Positions 15,726 to 24,193 of a stretch of DNA of 35,498 bases are shown here, in pieces (the stretch's first letter is position 1; every line of letters starts with the position of its first letter). The notes beneath the pieces were generated by a model. That model was not told where the DNA came from, ran no database searches, and was given only the letters and a program-made list of their open reading frames with translations. A program made the position numbers and the translations under genes. Source of the DNA: a bacterium (GTDB taxonomy: Bacteria > Cyanobacteriota > Vampirovibrionia > Gastranaerophilales > JAILCC01); NCBI GenBank assembly GCA_024680555.1, contig JAILCC010000007.1, positions 1 through 35,498 on the forward strand, written 5' to 3'.

Positions 15726-18509
15726 ATGTTAGTAAATAAGTTAGGTTTAGCACAAAATAGTGTCATTGTTGGTGCGCAAAATCAGTCCTCAAGACAGTCT
15801 GCGCAGCAATCATTTGCGTCTAATGATAAGGCGGTCTGCTCTCCAGCGGCGGCTGATGCTATAAAGGCGCAAAATCTTCCCGCAATAAATAATTATACAT
15901 TTTTGCAGGATGTAAATATTCCCTCACTTAATCTGAACGGTAAATTATATGTACTTCCTAACGGTCAAAAGTGTCTCGTTGCAAGGAAAGACGGTCCGAC
16001 TGTTATAAAAACATTTTTCAAGGTCGGTTCAATGAACGAACCCGATAATCTCAGGGGCATTAGCCATTTTATTGAGCACAATTTGTTTAACGGCTCGAAA
16101 AATCTTTTGCCGACTGAATTTGTTACGAAAATAAATTCGAGAGGTGCAAGTTATAATGCCTCAACGAGCTTTAATACAACAGACTATTACATTCAATCTC
16201 CGTTGCATAAAAAGGACGATTTGGAACAGTTTATCAAAATTCATGCGGATATGCTTGTCCACCCGACTTTTCCTGCAGATATGATTGAAAAAGAGCGTGG
16301 ACCTGTTATATCGGAAATTCAAATGCTCGGCGACAATCCTTATAATCTTGCCATGAATACGGCATTGAGAAATCTTTTCGGAATAAAATCAACCAGTGAC
16401 GATTTGATAGGCGGTGCAGTCGAAAATATTAAAAATGTATCACGTGATGATGTTCTAAACTATTATAAATCTAACTATACCCCTAAAGATGCCCTTACTG
16501 TTGTTATCGGAGAAGTTGACGAGAAGAAAACAATGGACTTGTTAAGCAAGAATTTTGCTGATTTTACCAATGAAAAGGCTTCCCAATATCATGAGCCGTT
16601 ATCTCCGATAAATGCAGCGGTTAGAAAAGATTTGTCATCTTCCAATACGCAATCAACGATAATTCAATTGGCATTCAAAGGTCCGAACAATGAAACAAAT
16701 AAAACAGCAGTAAATGCTTTGATGACTGCACTTGCGGGATACAAAAACGCAAAATTGTCCGATGCTCTGAGGGACAAAACGCAGCAGGTTGAAATCCAAA
16801 CCGAGGCTTTGAGCAATAAAAAAGGTGACCCGATTGCACTTATGGTTTCAGCTGTTACATCAAAAAATAATGAAGAAGAAATATTAAGGATAATGTATAA
16901 AAACATACATGAAATGGCATACATTCCCTTGACCGAAAAAGAATTAACTGTCGTAAAAAACAAGATGAAAATGGCATTAAATCACAGTTCCGAGTCTAAT
17001 ATGAGTATCGCTTCAATTTTGGGCGGGAACTATATTTCAAAAGGCGGTTTTGATTTTATTGCAAATTCTGAAAAGGATATTGAAACACTCACGTCGCAAG
17101 ATATAATGAATGCTGCCAAAGAGTTTTTGGATTTGAAGAAGGCTTCTATAGCTGTAGTTCATCCCAAAAAAGACAATACTATGTCCTTTTCAGGCAAAGT
17201 AAAGGGCGAACCCCTAATATACAAAACTCCCAATAATGCTGAAATAACGGTTCAAAATATTCCCGATGCAAAATTATATGCGCTCAAATTCAGATATGTC
17301 TCTGATGAAATTCCGCCCAAAACGTCTATTCCTGCAATTTTGGGCTGTATGCTCCAAAAAGGTACATCTCTTACTGATGAAAAAACATTCTTAAACATAG
17401 AAGACGAAAACAATATATTGGCATTTCCGTCATCTTCTCTTGGTGATTTATCGTATAATTATGTGTTCCCAAAAGACAGTCTGCTAATGGTAATGGATAA
17501 TTTCAACAGGCGAGTTGCTTTCCCTCCGTTGAGCAGAGAAAACTTTGAAAAAGCAAAGCAAGAGTTGAAAAACCTTTACATGTCCGTGCCCAAGGATGCA
17601 GAATACAGAGCAAAAGAAGCTTTATATGAGTCAACTCCTCTTTCATCAAGTTTGAGAAAAACTATTGAAGAACTCGACAGTGTTACTTTTGATGAAGTTC
17701 AAAACTATTATAATTCCGTCTTAAAAAATCCTGAGTTAAAAATTACTTTGTCCGGAAATCTTGATGATAAGACAGTTTTTGATACTATTTATCAAAATAT
17801 ATCCCAAAATAAAGTTTCATATACAAATTGTGAAATGCCCGATATGAAAGTTAAAGATTTGACTGAAACACAAGTTATTTCTGAAGCTCAGGACAGAAAT
17901 CAGGCAGATGTTATTCAGCTTTTCAGATTGAAGCAGTCTGGCAACGTAAAAGATGATGCCGCAATTATTCTTATGAATGAAATTCTCGGCGGAAACAGTA
18001 ATTCAAGGTTGTTTAATGACCTCAGAGAAAAACAAAAACTTGCGTACAGGGTTCGTTCAAGTATATCAACCGACGCTTTAACAAAAGAAGGAATTCTTTC
18101 TTTGTATATTGGTACAACTACTGACGGTACGGATAATCCAAATCAGGCAGATAATTTGAAGAAAGCACTCGATGGTTTTAAATTCCATATAAATAAATTG
18201 GTAAACGAAAAAGTTTCGCAGGAAGAATTGGATGCGGCAAAACTTCAAATAAGAAGCAAATTAAAAATATCGCTTGAAAGTACGCAGGCAAAGAATTCGT
18301 CCTTGGCTTCAGCAATGCTTACGCCATATAAAACCTTATATGAAAAAGAATTATTAAAAGCTATTGAAAATATTACTGTTGACGATATACAAAACATTGC
18401 GGCATATTATTTATCTAAGCCCTCTGTTGTTTCAGTAATTGCTTCTGATGCAACAATAAAGGCTAATGAGGCTTATCTTAAATCTTTAGGAAATTATAAA
18501 AAATATTAG
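15726..18509 (+). CDS. M16 family zinc metallopeptidase (two-domain, processing-peptidase-like)
   Basis: A 927-residue pitrilysin/PqqL-type peptidase. The N-terminal M16 domain carries the inverted zinc motif HFIEH (His114, Glu117, His118) and the third ligand Glu197 in ERGPVISEIQM. The second M16 half (about residue 510 on) lacks an HxxEH motif and has the C-terminal substrate-binding signature GGNSNSRLFNDLREKQKLAYRV (split here: GGNSNSRLF then LREKQKLAYRV). This active/inactive pairing is usual for single-chain M16 proteins. The first 60 residues are Gln/Ser/Ala-rich, with no signal peptide or lipobox, so export by Sec is not supported. The ATG at 15726 follows ATTATAGGTAATGG, a weak ribosome binding site. 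Substrate unknown; peptide degradation or processing is likely. Confidence 0.88.
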   Translation: MLVNKLGLAQNSVIVGAQNQSSRQSAQQSFASNDKAVCSPAAADAIKAQNLPAINNYTFLQDVNIPSLNLNGKLYVLPNGQKCLVARKDGPTVIKTFFKVGSMNEPDNLRGISHFIEHNLFNGSKNLLPTEFVTKINSRGASYNASTSFNTTDYYIQSPLHKKDDLEQFIKIHADMLVHPTFPADMIEKERGPVISEIQMLGDNPYNLAMNTALRNLFGIKSTSDDLIGGAVENIKNVSRDDVLNYYKSNYTPKDALTVVIGEVDEKKTMDLLSKNFADFTNEKASQYHEPLSPINAAVRKDLSSSNTQSTIIQLAFKGPNNETNKTAVNALMTALAGYKNAKLSDALRDKTQQVEIQTEALSNKKGDPIALMVSAVTSKNNEEEILRIMYKNIHEMAYIPLTEKELTVVKNKMKMALNHSSESNMSIASILGGNYISKGGFDFIANSEKDIETLTSQDIMNAAKEFLDLKKASIAVVHPKKDNTMSFSGKVKGEPLIYKTPNNAEITVQNIPDAKLYALKFRYVSDEIPPKTSIPAILGCMLQKGTSLTDEKTFLNIEDENNILAFPSSSLGDLSYNYVFPKDSLLMVMDNFNRRVAFPPLSRENFEKAKQELKNLYMSVPKDAEYRAKEALYESTPLSSSLRKTIEELDSVTFDEVQNYYNSVLKNPELKITLSGNLDDKTVFDTIYQNISQNKVSYTNCEMPDMKVKDLTETQVISEAQDRNQADVIQLFRLKQSGNVKDDAAIILMNEILGGNSNSRLFNDLREKQKLAYRVRSSISTDALTKEGILSLYIGTTTDGTDNPNQADNLKKALDGFKFHINKLVNEKVSQEELDAAKLQIRSKLKISLESTQAKNSSLASAMLTPYKTLYEKELLKAIENITVDDIQNIAAYYLSKPSVVSVIASDATIKANEAYLKSLGNYKKY

Positions 18510-18589
18510 GATAAATTATCCTATTAAATATTATTAAGCGGCTAAACGTACGTCCTACGGTGCTTTTACATTTTTTAACCATTCTTTAC
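18510..18589. other. Non-coding stretch after the M16 gene
   Basis: Opens with a small palindrome, TAGGATAA/TTATCCTA, at 18507-18523 that overlaps the M16 stop codon. Its loop is too tight and it has no U-run, so it is not a convincing terminator. The rest is AT-rich spacer before the small RNA promoter. Confidence 0.4.
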
Positions 18590-18618
18590 TTGAACTTAAA
18601 AATAACTTTTGTCATAAT
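18590..18618 (+). promoter_or_regulatory. Sigma-70-type promoter of a small RNA
   Basis: TTGAAC (18590-18595), exactly 17 bases, CATAAT (18613-18618). Predicted transcript start near 18625. No gene with a plausible start follows before the terminator at 18783-18805. Confidence 0.6.
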
Positions 18619-18624
18619 CATCAT

Positions 18625-18805
18625 ACGAAAGAGGAAAGGAGTGGTGGCTGGTACAACGTAGTTTATGTTGTTTGAGAAAAAAGGAGAGTTTTCAAAAATC
18701 AACTGCATTACATATTTTGAGATGAGATTTTGGTATTGAAAAAGATTTATTGCAGTTAGGGAATTGTACATTATGTTGAAAGACGGACGCTAAGGTCCGT
18801 TTTTT
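18625..18805 (+). ncRNA. Putative free-standing small RNA, about 180 nt
   Basis: Lies in a 385-base gap between the M16 gene and lpxA. It is bounded by a TTGAAC-N17-CATAAT promoter and an intrinsic terminator. Two nested helices can form: GTACAA (18651-18656) with TTGTAC (18764-18769), and inside it AACTGCA (18701-18707) with TGCAGTT (18751-18757). A small hairpin (TTGA...TTTTCAA, about 18670-18693) sits in the 5' internal loop. Length and long-hairpin shape are reminiscent of 6S RNA, but I see no sequence signature that proves it, and nothing matching SRP RNA, tmRNA or a riboswitch I know. I find no credible coding frame. lpxA appears to have its own promoter after the terminator, so this is unlikely to be just its leader. 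Confidence 0.5.
18783..18805 (+). terminator. Intrinsic terminator of the small RNA
   Basis: Stem ACGGAC (18783-18788) and GTCCGT (18795-18800), loop GCTAAG, followed by a six-T run (18800-18805). Confidence 0.8.
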
Positions 18806-18844
18806 GTTGGATATAAAATTTTGATAAAGAAATCGACAGTTTTA

Positions 18845-18874
18845 TTGGTTTTTCGGTAGAATAGACACTATAGT
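18845..18874 (+). promoter_or_regulatory. Probable lpxA promoter
   Basis: TTGGTT (18845-18850), 18 bases, TATAGT (18869-18874), about 20 bases before the lpxA start and after the small RNA terminator. Confidence 0.4.
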
Positions 18875-18894
18875 ACATATTAGAGAGGTTTATT

Positions 18895-19725
18895 ATGTCA
18901 GATATTTCAAACATGGCTTATGTCGATTCTACTGCGCAAATTGGTGAAAATGTTATTATAGAACCGTTTGCATACGTTGGTAAAAATACAATTCTTGAAG
19001 ATAATGTTATAATCAAAGCTAATGCAAGAGTAGAACATTCTATTGTCGGTGCGGGAACGGTTATTTCAACAGGTGCTGTTGTAGGTTCTGAACCGCAAGA
19101 TTTGGGTTACAAAGGCGAACCCACAAGAGTTATTCTTGGTAAAGGATGTCAAATCAGAGAACATGCTACAATAAATCGTGCGTCAGGCGAAGGCAACAAT
19201 ACTATTGTTGGTGACAGATGTTTGTTGATGACAGGTTCACACGTTGCACACAACTGCGTTTTAGGGGACGAAGTAATTTTTGCAAACCTTGTTACTATCG
19301 CAGGACACTGTCACGTTGGTATGGGAGCATTTATCGGTGGTATGTGTGTTGTTCACCAAAATGTTCATATTGGAGAAATGGTCATTTGTAGTGGATTTTC
19401 CGGTACTCGCCAAGATATCCCGCCGTATGCAAAAGTCGATGGCAGACCGATGACAATATATGGAACTAACGTTATTGGACTGAGAAGAAGAGGTTTATCT
19501 CAAGACGAAAGAACTGCAATTAAACGTGCATACAAATACCTCTGGTATTCTGATTTGCCGTTGTCTGACGGTATAAAGGCCGTAAGAGAAAATGTGGAAA
19601 TGAACAAGTATGTCGAAAACCTTTTGCATTTCTGCGAAACTACAAAAAGAGGCATACATGGCGCAAAACCTGTAAGTTTTTCAAACAAGACAAAAGATGA
19701 ACAGAACGTAGAAGCTATGGTATAG
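18895..19725 (+). CDS. lpxA: UDP-N-acetylglucosamine acyltransferase
   Basis: A 276-residue left-handed parallel beta-helix enzyme for the first step of lipid A synthesis: transfer of a 3-hydroxyacyl chain from ACP to UDP-GlcNAc in the cytoplasm. Hexapeptide repeats run from about residue 10 to 190. The signature PQDLGYKGEPT lies at 68-77, the catalytic His119 in SHVAHNC, and IGLRRRG opens the C-terminal helical domain. Length (E. coli 262) is normal with a short extra tail. GAGAGG lies eight bases before the ATG. lpxD, fabZ and lpxB, the usual neighbours, are absent here, so the pathway genes are dispersed. Its presence implies an LPS-bearing outer membrane. Confidence 0.93.
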   Translation: MSDISNMAYVDSTAQIGENVIIEPFAYVGKNTILEDNVIIKANARVEHSIVGAGTVISTGAVVGSEPQDLGYKGEPTRVILGKGCQIREHATINRASGEGNNTIVGDRCLLMTGSHVAHNCVLGDEVIFANLVTIAGHCHVGMGAFIGGMCVVHQNVHIGEMVICSGFSGTRQDIPPYAKVDGRPMTIYGTNVIGLRRRGLSQDERTAIKRAYKYLWYSDLPLSDGIKAVRENVEMNKYVENLLHFCETTKRGIHGAKPVSFSNKTKDEQNVEAMV

Positions 19726-19787
19726 TGCTGCGTATACCAAACGGCTAATAATATAAAAGATGTGAGTGTACAGGCTTTGCTGCACTA

Positions 19788-20603
19788 TCAGAACGCTTTT
19801 ATAAGATAATTGTCGGGAATTTTCCAACCGTTTTTGTATATTACTGCGGCACACTGTCCCCCTGCATATCTTTCCGCCGCTCCGACGACAGTTAAGTTAC
19901 AGGCACCATCTATTGTTGTTCCGAGTAATTCATCTATGTTGCGTTTTATGTATCCTCTGTTATAGTTATCCATTCCAGGGGAAAATACCATTTTGTCGGA
20001 TGCATAACCGGTAAGAGTAAAGAAAAATACATCTTTACCAATGACGCTTCCGCCTTTTGCCGGACCGTCTATGTCTATAGCAAACATTGCACTTGGGTTT
20101 CCCCATATACCATTTGAGGAAAAGACACCCAGCGACATTTCGTTTGCCATAATTGCCGTTGCGTAGTTATCGGCAACGTATAGTTGTTTTGTACCGTTAA
20201 ATGTCTGAAAATTGTATCTGCCGTTTTCCTTGGCAAAGCATCCAGCCGGAGCAATACCGTGCCAACCGCATATTTGACTTGTTTTTATATACGGAAAAAT
20301 ATATTGTTTTGCGAAATTGTCTGACTGCTGCCGAAAATTCCAAGTACCGGTTTCTCCGTTTGATACTTCAGACAACCTTATGGCATTTGTGATAATGGAA
20401 TAGGATTCTTTAAGTGCGGTTGCAATTTGATTTTTTTTGTAACTTTGTATAAGGCTAGGTATGGTTAAGGCAGCAATTACCCCTATCACGAGAAGTGTTA
20501 TGAGTGTTTCCGCTAGTGTGAAAGCGCAAAACCCATGCCTATGGCTGATTGTGGACCTTTAGTGGAGGGGCGCTAAATGCGCATATGCTTTGTTTTTAGC
20601 CAT
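19788..20603 (-). pseudogene. Type IV prepilin-like protein interrupted by in-frame TAA
   Basis: The frame that encodes the pilin can be followed back to ATG 20603, which has an AGGA ribosome binding site (AGGAACCTAT before ATG). After 14 codons (MAKNKAYAHLAPLH) it meets TAA at 20561-20559. It then reopens into SHRHGFCA|FTLAETLITLLVIGVIAALTIP, a textbook type III signal: cleavage before Phe, Glu at +5, then a hydrophobic stalk. The mature part (about 240 residues) resembles pseudopilins of gut Melainabacteria, with QSYKKNQIATALKESYS and a DIDGPAKGGSVIGKDVFFF segment. No ATG, GTG or TTG exists between the TAA and the signal. The GTG at 20489 would begin inside the hydrophobic helix and lose the cleavage site. 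Either a nonsense mutation has inactivated the gene, or translation starts at a rare codon (for example ATC 20549, with AAAGG six bases before), or the stop is read through. Confidence 0.7.
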
Positions 20604-20652
20604 ATAGGTTCCTATCCTTTAATCATATCGCAACTCTAAGCAATATTTTTAA

Positions 20653-21795
20653 TTATTTTGTAAATATCCAACCGCAGGATAAATCCACCTTGATAGGTTC
20701 TTCCACTCTGATATATACAACATCGCCTTTTTTAAGGTTGGTTTTTGCACCTTTAAATATTGCGTGGAATATTCTTGCCCACCATTTTCTTTTGGGTGTT
20801 GTGTCGATACTGCCGTCAAATTTTTTCTTTTGCCCTATCGGGGTTGAAATAAGATTGGTATCGAGAATTACTTTGCCGTTGCGGACAAAGTATTTACCGA
20901 TTTTTGCTTCGGTAATTTCACTTGCAATATTGCTGTTTTTCAAAATAAGAATGTAACCTTCTTTTGATATAAGGTTTTGGTCGACATTTGTCAGAATGAC
21001 TTCGCCGATTTCGTTTGTTTGAGAGCTTAAATCTTCTGATAGAATGACAGGAAGCATAGCACCTATCGGGATAATACCGATTGAGCCATCAACGGTTGCT
21101 TCGGGGATAACTTTACCCGGACCTTTTTTGGGAGCCATTGCTTCTGCTAATTTTTTGTTGGGGTTTAATTTTGCTTCTTCTCTCATTTTATATACGAGAA
21201 CTGCTAATTCCGCACGTGTTGCGTAATTTTTTGCGCCGAATACATCTTCTCTTTTGGGTGCTTTTGCGGTTATGCCCAAGATTTCGGCTTTTGCTGCAGG
21301 AACAATGAGTTCTGTAGGGATTTCTTTAAAGTCTTTATAATTTTCAGACAAAACAACAAGCGCTTTTGCTTGTGAAATGTCTTTTGTTTCAAGAGCATTT
21401 ACCGCAACTGATACGGAATGTGCTTTTGTAACATAACCTTCCGGATAGAAATAGTCGGTATTGCCGTCAATTAGGTCAAAATATACGGCTCTTTGAATCA
21501 TATCGTATGCCCAGTGATAGTACGGAACATCCAAATATTTGATTTCAGCTTTGATTGGTGAATGTTCTTGCGCAAGGGCTTTTATAACCATTGTGGAAAA
21601 TTCTGCCCTGTCAACGTAAGAATCGGCTTTAAATGTGCCGTCAGGATAACCCACAACAACGCCTTCTTTTGCTAGGGTTTCTATTTCTTCATAAGCCCAA
21701 TGTCCTTTTGGTACGTCAGGAAATTCTTGTGCAAAGGCACAGAGTCCAATACCAAAAGCAAACAAAGGCACTAAAAATGCCAAAAACTTTTTCAT
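20653..21795 (-). CDS. Secreted SLH-domain protein
   Basis: A 380-residue protein with a signal peptide (MKKFLAFLVPLFAFGIGLCAFA) followed by SLH domains: FPDVPKGHWAYEEIETLAKEGVVVGY (about 25-72), YLDVPYYHWAYDMIQRAVYFDLIDG (about 87-134) and a more divergent third (about 153-203) ending NYATRAELAVLVYKM. SLH domains bind cell-wall polymers; in cyanobacteria they anchor outer membrane porins to peptidoglycan. The C-terminal half (about 225-380) is a beta-rich region with a WWARIFHAIFKGAKTNLKKGD segment and no barrel or enzyme signature that I recognise. GGAGAG precedes the start. It follows DUF1292 by 29 bases on the same strand. Confidence 0.87.
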   Translation of the reverse strand: MKKFLAFLVPLFAFGIGLCAFAQEFPDVPKGHWAYEEIETLAKEGVVVGYPDGTFKADSYVDRAEFSTMVIKALAQEHSPIKAEIKYLDVPYYHWAYDMIQRAVYFDLIDGNTDYFYPEGYVTKAHSVSVAVNALETKDISQAKALVVLSENYKDFKEIPTELIVPAAKAEILGITAKAPKREDVFGAKNYATRAELAVLVYKMREEAKLNPNKKLAEAMAPKKGPGKVIPEATVDGSIGIIPIGAMLPVILSEDLSSQTNEIGEVILTNVDQNLISKEGYILILKNSNIASEITEAKIGKYFVRNGKVILDTNLISTPIGQKKKFDGSIDTTPKRKWWARIFHAIFKGAKTNLKKGDVVYIRVEEPIKVDLSCGWIFTK

Positions 21796-21824
21796 GTTTT
21801 ACTCTCCTTATTTATAATATATTA

Positions 21825-22124
21825 TTATTCTTCTTCGCTGTCTTCGTCATCTATTTCGTTTTCAAAAGCATCGACAACTTCATTGAATTCATCGTCATCT
21901 TCGATTTCTTCAAATGTGTAGCTGTCTTCTTCTTCAATTAAACGCATAAGAATCAATTCTTCTTCTTCGCCTTCTATCGGTGTTCCGTCTGCGTTTACAC
22001 GAATGAGAGCTGCGTAATCTTTGTCTTTAACTTTGAAAACATCAACCAATTCAAAACTTTGTTCTTCGCCGTTTTCGTCTTTGGTTTGAATAATATTTGA
22101 TTCAAGTTCGTCAAAATTTTCCAT
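21825..22124 (-). CDS. DUF1292 family protein
   Basis: A 99-residue, very acidic protein with the DUF1292 (PF06949) pattern: a beta-rich start (FELVDVFKVKDKDYAALI), a middle PIEGEEEELILMRLIEEEDSYTFEEIEDDDEF and a Glu/Asp tail. In Firmicutes the family is commonly encoded beside ruvX (yrrK/yrzB), and the same order is kept here: ruvX, ten bases, DUF1292. Function unknown. AAGGAG precedes the ATG. Confidence 0.88.
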   Translation of the reverse strand: MENFDELESNIIQTKDENGEEQSFELVDVFKVKDKDYAALIRVNADGTPIEGEEEELILMRLIEEEDSYTFEEIEDDDEFNEVVDAFENEIDDEDSEEE

Positions 22125-22134
22125 GTATTTCTCC

Positions 22135-22545
22135 TTATAGGCTGTCTAAATATTCTTGAAGTATTATTGAAGCTGCAATTTTATCTACCAAGCCTTTGTT
22201 TTTTGTATATTTTGCCTTTTGGGCTTTTAAGATTTCTTCAGCTTGAAAACTTGTAAGTCTTTCGTCTATAAATATAACATCAATTTGTGTTTTTTGGGAT
22301 ACTTTTTCTCCAAAATCTTTGCAATCCTGCGCCTGTTCTCCAAAATCTCCGTTCATCATCAAGGGCAGTCCTGCTATAACTTTGTTTACATTATATTCCT
22401 TAACTATGTTTTCAATCTTTTCCAATGCTGTTTTTTCAGGTGTCCGGTCAATTGTGTCAAATGGTTGAGCGGTGATTAACAAAGGATCGCTAAGAGCGAT
22501 ACCTATACGTTTTGTTCCGATATCAAGTCCCATAACTCTATTCAT
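22135..22545 (-). CDS. ruvX: Putative pre-16S rRNA nuclease / Holliday junction resolvase-like
   Basis: A 136-residue YqgF/RuvX RNase H-fold protein, implicated in 16S rRNA 5'-end maturation. Landmarks: MGLDIGTKRIGIALSD near the N-terminus with the first catalytic Asp, GLPLMMNGDFGEQA in the middle, and IDERLTSFQAE with the later acidic residues. Starts at TTG 22572, ATG 22545 and ATG 22533 are all in frame. 22545 gives the usual N-terminus and length, and overlaps the end of the upstream HEAT-like gene by 8 bases, which suggests translational coupling. Confidence 0.92.
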   Translation of the reverse strand: MNRVMGLDIGTKRIGIALSDPLLITAQPFDTIDRTPEKTALEKIENIVKEYNVNKVIAGLPLMMNGDFGEQAQDCKDFGEKVSQKTQIDVIFIDERLTSFQAEEILKAQKAKYTKNKGLVDKIAASIILQEYLDSL

Positions 22546-24193
22546 ATTGTGCACAATCCCATTGTTCTTCAAGGTACTTTAGAAGGGCAAAAGCTTGTTC
22601 TTCCGAGAGCTTTTTTGAGTTTTCTTTTTGTGAAAACATATCTTGTGGCGATGTTTCTTCACTATCTGCAATTATGTTTGCAAGATATTGAAGTATTGAG
22701 CGTTTAAGAATGTCTTTTAGAAAAGTCATGTTTCCTTCGGTGATATCAGTTGATATGTTTGCGGCAATATTTGCTCGTTTGTAATCATAATTTTTGTTAA
22801 ATATAAAGGCGCTGTCCATAAGCATTTGAGAGTATTCCTCAACTTTTTCCGATGAAAAGACGGTGTAAAAAACCTCATCTATTTTATTTTCGATGAGCGG
22901 AACTGATTCCCGAGAATTTTTTCCTGCATCAATAGCGAAATTTATTAAGTTTTGCACGCAGATGTTGTCATCATATTCAAAAAACCAACTGTCAAAGCTT
23001 CCGGAATTATACAGATAATCTAAATCTCTCGGTGAAACAGCAATTCTTTCCGTTAGCAAAGAGGCATAGTCAATAGGATTTTCTTCTATGTCGCATGTGT
23101 ATACACTCCAACAGAAATACTCGTACGGTAGGCGGCTATGCGTGCTTGCACTTTTGCGTTCGGCATTGGTTAGTTTGAATTTTGCCTCTTGTGCACTGAT
23201 AGGTACGGCTAAATCGTTGGCTTTAAAACGATTAACAACTTTGATGAAATCATTTTCGGTTATATTATACAAGCCAAAACAATCCATTATTCCATCGGTA
23301 ATGTTAATTACTGTGCTAAACATTATTACTTTATTTCTGTTCGTAATTCGGCTGAATATCAAACCTTGATTTCCGCAGCCGTCAACCTGACTTAAAAAAG
23401 CTTTGTGGAATTTGGTATCTTTGCAGATTTCATTTTCTCTGTAGTCCAAAATCTCTTTGTTATCAATGTCAACTCCGGCATTTCTTATCTGATTTAAAGC
23501 TTTTAGTGCGGCTCTTTTTAAATCATCATCTCCTGCGGAGTTAATGTAATTTTTTAACGGCTTAACCGAAAGATATGATGGAATACTTGCAAGCATATCA
23601 ATGATTTCCGCTTTTATTGATTTGTCCAAATCTATTCTCAAACAAGGTGTAAGCATATTTGCCATTTCATCACCTTTAAAGTCCTCAAATAGAGATTTTA
23701 TCAGAATTAGCTGCTCTTTGGGTTGGAGCGCCATCAGAAAATCCAAGAAATCTATTTGGGCTTCCGGATTTACGGTTGCCGCTTCCAATAAACCCTGTGC
23801 CTGTTCATCTATTACTCCGTCAACATCACTTATGCACTCCATAAGCTCATTTACGTCAACCTTGCCTCCAAATGCCCTTAGTAGCTGCAAATATTTTTCT
23901 TTTTGCCTGTCGGGAACATCCGGGTTATATAAGATTTCCCATATTGAACTTTCTATCAATTCAAGTGAGGCATAGTCCGCCAACAGGTATTTGACGATTT
24001 CAAGTCCAAAATCTTTTTGTACGGCAAGTTCTTTCAGTAGAATTTCGCAGACAAATTTTTTGTCCTCTACTGAATTCAACTTCTTGAGGTTTTCAATGTG
24101 AAGTTTACTCTCAAAATCGCTATCGGATTCATAGCTTTTGATTACATCAAAAACCATGGCTCTGATTTGAAGTTTGTTGAGTTTTTCAGGCAT
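22538..24193 (-). CDS. HEAT-repeat-like helical protein
   Basis: A 551-residue, soluble, almost wholly helical protein. The first half is built of helical pairs like HEAT repeats (KYLQLLRAFGGKVDVNELM, LDKSIKAEIIDMLASIPSYL, LKNYINSAGDDDLKRAALKAL). The second half (from about 265) is less regular, with a CKDTKFHKAFLSQVDGCGNQ segment and a region containing YEYFCWSVYTCDIEENP. I do not recognise a named family. It sits between a ClpX-type zinc-finger protein (shares one base, TAATG) and ruvX (8-base overlap), so all three are translationally coupled. A scaffold role in RNA or protein quality control is a guess from context only. Confidence 0.75.
   Translation of the reverse strand: MPEKLNKLQIRAMVFDVIKSYESDSDFESKLHIENLKKLNSVEDKKFVCEILLKELAVQKDFGLEIVKYLLADYASLELIESSIWEILYNPDVPDRQKEKYLQLLRAFGGKVDVNELMECISDVDGVIDEQAQGLLEAATVNPEAQIDFLDFLMALQPKEQLILIKSLFEDFKGDEMANMLTPCLRIDLDKSIKAEIIDMLASIPSYLSVKPLKNYINSAGDDDLKRAALKALNQIRNAGVDIDNKEILDYRENEICKDTKFHKAFLSQVDGCGNQGLIFSRITNRNKVIMFSTVINITDGIMDCFGLYNITENDFIKVVNRFKANDLAVPISAQEAKFKLTNAERKSASTHSRLPYEYFCWSVYTCDIEENPIDYASLLTERIAVSPRDLDYLYNSGSFDSWFFEYDDNICVQNLINFAIDAGKNSRESVPLIENKIDEVFYTVFSSEKVEEYSQMLMDSAFIFNKNYDYKRANIAANISTDITEGNMTFLKDILKRSILQYLANIIADSEETSPQDMFSQKENSKKLSEEQAFALLKYLEEQWDCAQYE

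Noticed and set aside
18507..18523. Palindrome TAGGATAA/TTATCCTA as terminator of the M16 gene
   Set aside because: One-base loop and no T-run; the tight hairpin is unlikely to terminate transcription.
18625..18805. Riboswitch controlling lpxA
   Set aside because: No known aptamer core is visible, a terminator closes the unit, and lpxA has a plausible promoter of its own. Kept as small RNA instead, with moderate confidence.
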